From Neodontobutis hainanensis (lineage: Eukaryota; Chordata; Actinopteri; Gobiiformes; Odontobutidae): a stretch of DNA of 64,000 nt. A program made the translations under genes and the position numbers. This document shows, in pieces, positions 49,501 through 58,500 of this stretch (the first letter of the stretch is position 1; each line of letters opens with the position of its first letter). The stretch lies in contig JALDNG010000551.1 in assembly GCA_024349245.1 (NCBI GenBank), forward strand, positions 1 to 64,000, in the 5' to 3' direction. Under the pieces are notes generated by a model. It saw only the letters and a program-made list of their open reading frames with translations, had not been told where the DNA came from and ran no database searches.

Positions 49501-52500
49501 CTCCAGGCCAAAGAACTCTCGCTTACTCCTTACTCTCTTCTGCATCTCTTTTCGTTTGCTCTTCTCGAGCCCCTCTTGTAAACTCTTTATTTTACTTTCG
49601 TAACTTTCAAGTTTCTAACCATGTGGCACACACCGTGCAAACGTGAATTTTTCCTCTTAAAAAAAGCCTATGCACATTGATTTGTTTTGAGAAACTTTAT
49701 TTTGCCAGTCGCTCCGAGGACTACGTAATCCCTGCAACGGAAGTGAATTTTTGTAGTTCTTTGTGCCAAAAGACAAGTATGCTTGAAAAGCTAACTCTCG
49801 TTAAATCCAGCAAAAGACAACTTTTTCAGTCTTTCAGTGATCCTTACATTTTTAAAGACTTTAAACTCAACTGCTGGTAGAGGCCAGCCTTGCACTCAAA
49901 GACAATAACAGAACGCCTTCCCTTCCCTGCGACGGAGCTTAACTGCCCCTGTGGGATCAGCGAATTTGTGACACCATCTTGTCGCTTGGCAACAACCAGC
50001 TGGAGAAAACGTGTCAAAAGTGCCGGAGCATTACTTTGGAACTTCTGCCGCCCGAAAAACTGAGGGCCATCAACGACCAGAGTGAGTTGACACGTGACAC
50101 TGATGTTTGGCGTTATAGAACCTGTATGTTGTCTTTAGGCCCATCAGAACCTCTACCCCATCCGTTTCTCTAATAGTCATAAATAGTCCTTTAATTAAAC
50201 CATCTAACCATCACCTTATCCCCTCTAAAACTCCTTAATTACTCGTGGTAAATAACATAATTCAATGGTCAAACTACTTTACTCCACTAAAGTTCTAATA
50301 AGTAAATGCCATTGTTCAATGTCAATTATCCTCATCATTTGTTAATAATTATTCCTTTGTGTCCTGTCCTCATCATTATTCATTGTTTTTAACTTGTCTA
50401 TAAAACTTTTCATTGGTTTTTATTCCGAGTGTAGCAGATCAGTCTCCAGAATTCCACCCACACAGTAACATCTGTTATAAGACTAAGAAGTCTTCAGAAT
50501 TAACAACTGTTTGTTTTCACCATTGGCCTTCAGAGACAGGCTTGATTCTGAAGCCTGGAAGAAGACGTGGTTAACATTGTTTTCTTTCAGATAAAAGGAC
50601 GGCCAAAGTGTAAAGGACAGGAAATGTTATTACAGGAAATATTATTAATGACTTTGTTTCTGCTTTCATAAGAAGTGGAACTTGGGTCTGCCAGTCACCA
50701 GGTCAAAGGTGACTCAGGACCAGTACCACATCCTGGCACCATGTCAAAGGACCATAAATTCTGTGAAATAAAGTTGTTGATTCAGCTTTAACCAGAACTT
50801 TCTTTAGCCATCCTAAGGACACATCTCAGGCCATTCAACACCAACAGGTCACAGGCCCTTGGCGCTGCTGTCAAACAGCTCATAATTCTGGAGATAAAAT
50901 TTGTTTGATCACACCAGAAACCCCTAAACTTCTGATGATCAGACACTGTCCCCTTGTGGTTGAATGGACAAAGAACTATGACTTTTCCCTAAAGGACATT
51001 TGGTTATTTTAATAAAAGAGTTATTGTATTAATGTGCTGTTGTTTATACTGTTCTTTTCCAGGATGGGGAGTCATGACAAGAACTCCTCATCCTAGTTTG
51101 TTTGAAGGTTGTGTTTTAAGGAAATGTTTACATAATATCCTGACAAATGCATTCTCTGTATAATTTTGCGTGTTTATAAAAAACCAAGAGAAATTGTCAA
51201 GCAAGGAATGTTTTTAAAACTTAGTTTAAACATTTAAACTTTAGTTAAACTTCCCAAAGTGAAGCCCTTCTCCGTAAGACACGCCCCCGTCCCGAAGGTG
51301 ATTAAAACAGGCACACAGCCAAAAATCTGCCTCTTCGCTTCCCTTCTCTTCGCATTGAACCTGCTGTCTTCTGGCGGACCGCCTCACCTGCGCAACCGTT
51401 ACAAGCTTGGGCCTTGTGGAAACGAGTAAACTTTCTTTTCCTTCTTTCAAACAACTGCTCAAAGTACTTCCTGCAAGTCTGCTACTAGACGGAAGTTATT
51501 TTGGCCTTTTAATTTTTAAAGACTTCGTGCCTGCTAACGAGTTAGCGTGACCGCGCTTGTAGAAGTACGTTTTTAACCAGCAAAGCAACAGCTGAGAACT
51601 CTTTCATGGACCTTGAAATAACAAACTTAAACTTTTACATGGTAAAACCGAGGAGAGGCCGTGCTAGTTTGGACAGCAACAAGGCGCTTTTGTTCTCTTC
51701 CCCGGGCGCACGGCGACCCCCCCTCTGGAGGAGACGTGCACGTGACGGCACCCCTGGTGTGTGAAGCGCTTCATCAGTAAGTGACGAACTTTCTGGAGAA
51801 CATTCGGACCACTGATATCACCCCACCAAACCGGGCCAGCACGCGCTGACTACAGAGTAAGTCCGCACGTGACACAACAGCCTTGGCGTCATTAAAATGT
51901 CCAAACTCTTTTCCCTGTTAAGAGCACCTTAAATCTCCATAATCGAGATTAACCTGTTCAAAACATTCCTGGCTTCATTATATCCTCCATGCTACTGTTT
52001 ATTTCTGTGTATCCCCAATGTGTTCAACCCTTATTGTGTTTTAATGCTTTCCAATATTCCCGTTCTATTATTCACCATTTTATAATCTTTATTAAAATCC
52101 CATAAAAGACATTAATGTTTATATCAAGAAATGTTCGAAAACTAGAATAATTCTTATCCTTTAGATTAATGAGACTAGACTAAACAGTTTCTCTGGATCT
52201 GTCTAAAACTAGAGTGGTGCCCCTTTTTAGTTAGAAATAAATTTTAATAAATAAATATTACAAAATATATTTATTAAAATTTATATAAAAATTATGCTGA
52301 TATGTTTATGCAAACAGTACAATACACGTGTTTATATCAGAACAATATTCAAAATCAGGAGAATTCTAATCCTTCATATTAAAACATTATGAAATTAAAT
52401 ACAACAGTTTCTCTAGAACTGTCAATCTAGAGCGGTGCCCCCAATGAGACAAATATTTGATATCAAAATATTAATTATTAATATACATAAATTTATAAAT

Positions 52501-55500
52501 AATATTTATATTGTATTATTATATTTATTATATTAATTATATTACATAAATTAATATTCATATTAGTTATTAATTAAACACTACACTGTCCAATAATTCC
52601 ACTGACGTTCAACAGTCTGTGTCATGTAGTGACTGTTCTATGATATCAGGTTAGTTAGTTAGTAGTACTTTATTGTTCAGCCTAAGATGAAAATTGATCT
52701 TTGGTCTCGCCATAAAATCACAAAACAACCAATTAACAATACACAACATCATAAATACCTCTAGCCATACACACATCCATAATAACAAAATTAAAATATA
52801 CATTCCTACCTCTTATTCAAAAGACTTTGGTACGAAGGTTTGTTTATATATTGCTTTCATTGCTTTTGGTGTTCTATAACGACGACGTGATGGTAATAGT
52901 TCAAAAACATGATTCAAGGGGTGTGTTGTGTCTCTCGTTATAATCAAAGCTTTTCTGTGAATAGCAGTTTGGTTTTGCTTTATTCCTATAATCTTCCCAG
53001 CTACTCTTATAATTCTGTCTAATTTTACTTTATTCACAGGAGTAACTCGTCCGAACCACATAGTTATATTATACACTAAAACACTTTCAATTAAGCCTAT
53101 ATAAACTCTTTGCAACACGGCCTTGCTCACACAAAATTCTTTCAGTTTCCTTAGCAAGAAGTCAGTAGTTTCAGTCGGTAGATCAATAACTACATTATTC
53201 TTCATGTCATTAGTCTTATTGAGATAGTTGGTTGAGACTTCACCTTTGATTTTACATTTTATGTATGGCAGCTTTGTTACTAGCGTAAGAAAATTTTGTT
53301 GTTTTATAGTATCCTGGTAGACAGTATGGGCCACATACACTAAACAGTCATACATTTTATTTTACCACTTTCTGAAGACTCATTGACATGTAGGAGGGGC
53401 TACTCATGGTCTGACAAAATAACCATGGGGGTCTACAAGACAAAAAAGGTTGGGAACCACTGGTGTAAATGACAACGAATGACCACTATTTATGCACTGT
53501 TGCTTCTTGATAAAACTTGGGTATTAGGAACACACACAAAAAGTAGCACAACTTGCATTTGAGCAGACTTGATGACAAATTATCCCAAAATAAACAATGT
53601 TTTTCAGAGAAGTAATCAAAAAAAAAACAACAACTCAGTTTTCTTTGGTAAAAAGAACCACATATCATACAGTAGTGGCCTTTTCACCTAAAGCACTGCT
53701 GTAGTGGTTGTCAAGTACTGACCTTGAAACGTGTTCTTGGTGTGTTGCAGGGTCTGGAGGTGGGTCTGGAGCTGTGATCGGTCTAGTTCAGACTCCGAGA
53801 GGTCCTTCTGGGTCTGACTGAGCTGCTGCCTGAGAGACACACACAGAAACCTGTCTCGACAGGAGAGCAAATAGTAAATGTTCATTCATTATCTACCACT
53901 GATTAGCTTATGTTTGGGAAAAAGGGTTTTCTGTCATAACAGTAACTAAACCCGGAGTAACCTAGATATAGGAAAAACCCTACATTGTCTCAATAACTCC
54001 TCGATGGGGCCTTCTCGTTGCAGAAAACAAGCCCAGTCCCCGACTCTACAATTTTACACAGTTAGTTTGGTTATGTTTACATTATATATTTAATTATATT
54101 TATTATAATAATTATTAATTCGAATTATAATATCTCCTATGGGAGACAAATACAGAACTTTGAATTGAACTTTGATAATTATCCATCCATTCACTACCAC
54201 TTATGTGGGGCCGGATTGCGGGAGCAGCAGTCTAAGCAGAGACGCTTCCATACTCCCCAGACACTTCCTCGAGGGATACTGAGATGTTCCCAGGCCAGCC
54301 AAGAGACAGTCCCTCCAGTGTGTCCTAGGTCTTCCCCGGGGTCTCCTCCCGTTGGGACATGCCTGAAACACCTCCCAGGAGACATTCGAAACAGATGCCC
54401 AAGCCACTTTAGCTGGCTCCTCTCGATGTGGAGGAGCAGCGGCTCTACTTTGAGCTCCTCCAGAGTGACTGAGCTCCTCACCCTATCTATAAGGCAGGAC
54501 CCCACCACCCTGGGGAAAATGACTCAAAGCTCATAACCATAGGTAAGAGTAGGAACGTAGATTGATCAGTAAATTGAGAGCTTCGCCTTACAGCTCAGCT
54601 CCTTCTTTACCACAACAGACTGGTATATTGATCGCAGAAGCTGCACCAATCTCACTCCCCTCACTCTGTCCCTCCCTCCCTCACAAGACCCCAAGATACT
54701 TAAACTCCTCCACTTGAGGCAGGAGCTCCTTGACCCACCCTTTTCCGACTGAGAACCATGGTCTCAGAATTGCAGGTTCTGATCTTGATCCCACCCGCTT
54801 CACACTGGGCTGCAAATCATCCCAGTGCACACAGAAGGTCTTGGCTTCATGGAGCCAACAGGACAACATCATCTGCAAAAAACAATGATGATATCCTGTG
54901 GTCCCCAAACCAGACTTCCTCCGGCCCCTGGCTGCACCTAGAAATCCTGTCCATAAAAATTATAAACAGGACCGCGGACAAAGGACAGCCCTGGCGGAGT
55001 CTAACATGCACCGGGAACAGGTCTGACTTACTGCCGGCAATGCAAACCAAGCCCCTGCTCCGGTCGTATAGGGACCGGACAGCCCTTAGTTAGGGGCCCC
55101 AGACCCCATACTTCCAAAGCACCTCCCACAGGGCGCCACAAGGTTTAGTTGGGCAAACTCCCATAAACCCTCCAGCACCCTGGAGAGGGTATAGAGCTGG
55201 TCAAGTGTTCCACGACCGGGACGAAAACCGCATTGTTCCTCCTGAATCCGAGGTTCAACTATTGGCGGCATTCTCTTCTCCAGTACCCTGGCACAGACTT
55301 TCCCCGGGGCGGCTCAGAAGTGTGATCCCTCTGAAGTTGGAACACACCCTCCAGTCTCCTTCTTAAAAAGAGGGACCAATCAACCTGGTCTGCCAGTCCA
55401 GAGGTACTGTCCCCAAACGCCACACAATGTAGCAGAGGCCTGTCAGCCAAGACAGCTTCACAACATCCAAAGACTTGAGGTACTCAGGGCATACTTTATC

Positions 55501-58500
55501 TACTCTGGGTGCCTAGCCACTAGGGGTGTAACGATACACCAATGCCACGGTTCGGATCAGATCACGGTTTTGGGGTCACGGTTCGGTTCGGTTCTGTTTG
55601 CTGTGGGGGCAGGGTTCATTGCAGGGCACCAGCAATAATAACACTATATTCACTTTAACTTAATAAAAACAACAACAATAATTTAACTTATTAACTTTAT
55701 CTTTATTTACTTAACTTTATACATTGGCTTCACGTTTTCTTTAGAGCAGTTAGCACACCTGTGACAAAATAAAATGAACGTTGGGCCGGTGCAGCAGGGG
55801 GCGGGGCGCGTTCGGTTCGACATGCGAGTATCGTGGTTCGAACTGTGGCTGTGGGTTCGCGGTTTTTCGGTTCGGTTTGAATATCGTTACACCCTTACTA
55901 GCCACCGAGGAAATTCCCAACTACCTCAGTGACTTCAGCTTGGGTGATGGACGATGTCCACCATTGAGCCCACAGCCTCTACTTACTTAGTGGAAGAAGT
56001 GTATTCCTTCCTCCGTCCAACAATGTCCACAGTTTAAGTCAGCAGATTCCCACTTCCACTATAAATAGTGTTGGCAGGGCACTGCTTCCCCCTTTTGAGG
56101 CGCTGAACGATTTGCTAGAGTTTCTAAGAGGCCGACCGAAAGTCCTTCTCCATGGCCTCACCGAACTCCTCCCAGACCCAAGTTTTTGCCTCCACAACCA
56201 CCCGGGCTGGAGCTGGCTTGGCCTGTCGCTACCCATCAGCTGCCTCAGGAGTCCCACAAGCCAAACAGGCTTGATAGGTCTCCTTCTTCAGCTTGACGGA
56301 ATCCCTTACTTCCGGTGTCTACCATCGAGTTCGGGGGTTGCAGCCACAGCAGACTTTACAGCTCCGAGTGGCCACGTCAACAATGGGGGTGGAGAACATG
56401 GTCCACTCGAACTCAATGTCTTCATTATGTTTGGGTCTGCCAAGTCTGTCCAGCTTTCTCCCCTGCCATCGGATCATTTGACAGCTCTGCTTCTCTCTTC
56501 ACCCGAATGTCCAAGACATACGGCCGGAGTTCAGATGAAACAACTACAAAGTCAATTATTGACCTCTGGCCTAGGGTGTCCTGGTGCCACATGCACTGGT
56601 GGACACCCTTTTGCTTGAGCATCATGTTTGTTATGGACAAACTGTGACTGGCACAAAAGTCCAATAACAGAACACCGCTTGCATTCCTCTCAGTCACGCC
56701 TCTCATGGTGTTACTGTTGCTGTCCACGTGAGCGTTGAAGTCCCCCGAGAATAACGGAGTCCCCGGTCAGAGAACTTTCCAGCACCCCTCCCAGAGACTT
56801 CAAGAAGGCCGGGTACTCTGCATTGCCATTAGGCCTGTAAGCACAAACAACAATGAGAGACCTATCCCTGACCCGAAGGTGCAGGGAAGCGACCCTTTTG
56901 TTCACTGGGGTGAGCTGAGGGGGCTATGAGCAAACCCACAGCAGCCTCTCACTGCAGACAACTTCAGAGAAGTGGAGAGTCCAGCATTAAAATTATAATT
57001 ATATAATTATAATAATGCATTTGATTTAAATCACAGGGACTCAAAGCTCTCCCATTTTTCATTCACTCCACAGTCACACACTGGTGGTAGCCACAGTGGC
57101 CTCAGCATGACTGTTGAAACTGTAGCCTATAATTAGGGTGTTATGTGAAAAATCTAATGGTTTTATCAAAGTCTGTTACCTGAGCTCCAGTAACTCCTCC
57201 TGTAGCTGGTCCCGCTGCCTCTTCTCAGATTCCTGCTGCTCCTGGAGATTTCTAGTTTCTCTGAGGCGGTCCTCTTGTGTTCGCTCCCTCATCCTCATCT
57301 CCTCCCCCCTCAGTCGGAGCTGCTCCTGGGCCTCCTGCAGCTCCTTCTGCAGCCCCACATTTTGGGAACTCAACTACACACATACACACAAGGATATAAC
57401 CTCCAAATAAATAACAACAACAACAATAGCATATACAGTGTAAAAAAAAGTATGTGAACTTTTTGGAATTTCATGGTTTTATGAATACATTTGTTATGAA
57501 ATGTGATCTGAGCTTCATCCAAGTCAAAAGTATTGACAAACAAAATATGTCTAAAGAAATTACACAAAAATATTCATATTTTTCATATTTATTTTTTTAC
57601 CACACTCATTCAACATTTAAAATGGCAGTGGAAAAAGTAAGTGAACCCTTAAAAACTGGTTTACCCCCCACTTGGCAGCAATAGCTGTGGATGAGACCTG
57701 CACATGGCCCATCTCTATTGGGTTGAGGTCTTGGCTCTGACTTGACCACTCCAAAAGGCTGATTTGTTTTTTCTGAACATTCTGTTGTGGACTTGCTTTG
57801 GTGTTTTGGGTTGCTGTCCTGTTGCATAACCCACCTTCTACACAGTTTTAGCATCTGATGTAGTCTGATGTACAGACATCCTCACGTTATCCTGAAAAAT
57901 TGTCTCGAATAATTGGAAATTCATCTTCCCCTCAATGATTGAAGCTGGCCAGGCCCTGATGCAGCAAAGCAGGCCCAAATCCTGTTTCCTCCACCATTCT
58001 TTACAGTTGGGATGATGTTTTTATGTTGATATGGCGTGCCCTTTCTACGACAGATGTAGCGCTGTGTTTTTTTTCAAATTGTTCAATCTAAGTTTCATCA
58101 GTTCACAAAACATTTTGTTAATACCGATGTGGAGGGTCAATGTTCTCTTTTGCAAACTTCAGATGTGCAGCAATGTTCTTTTTAATAAGCAGTGGCTTCC
58201 CTCGTGGTGTTCTGTCGTCCAATGCTTGTCTGCTTGTCCAATGTTTTATGTATTGTAGACCCATGAACTGAGATGTTAACAAGTTCCAATGATGCCTTTA
58301 AATCTTTGGCTGTCATTCGGGGTTGTTTCTTTACCTCAATTGATGAGTCTTTGTTGTACTCCTGGTGTCATTTTGATTTGGCACCCATTTCTTGGTAGAG
58401 TAGGAACTGTCCCAAAGTGCCCCCATTTGTAGATTGTTTGTCTAAATGTAGACTGGTTAATTCAAATAACTGTGTAACCTTTTCCAGCTTATGTAAAGAA

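Larger units (their letters stand above)
48399..53462. mobile_element. hAT element shell enlarged by nested insertions
   Basis: Left end GAGTGTTTCCCAACC and right end GGTTGGGAACCACTG form an imperfect inverted repeat of hAT type. GTGTAAAT (48391-48398 and 53463-53470) is a perfect 8-bp target duplication. Only about 200 bp at the left and 100 bp at the right remain of the shell; the interior holds the LTR pair and a LINE fragment. It sits in intron 4, 260 bp after the provirus. Confidence 0.8.

Noticed and set aside
52813..53355. 180-codon host gene on the minus strand
   Set aside because: It matches the C-terminal region of fish LINE proteins and ends in a LINE-type 3' tail.
56112..56647. 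Plus-strand frames of 110-168 codons
   Set aside because: Antisense shadows of the Rex3 endonuclease region on the minus strand.
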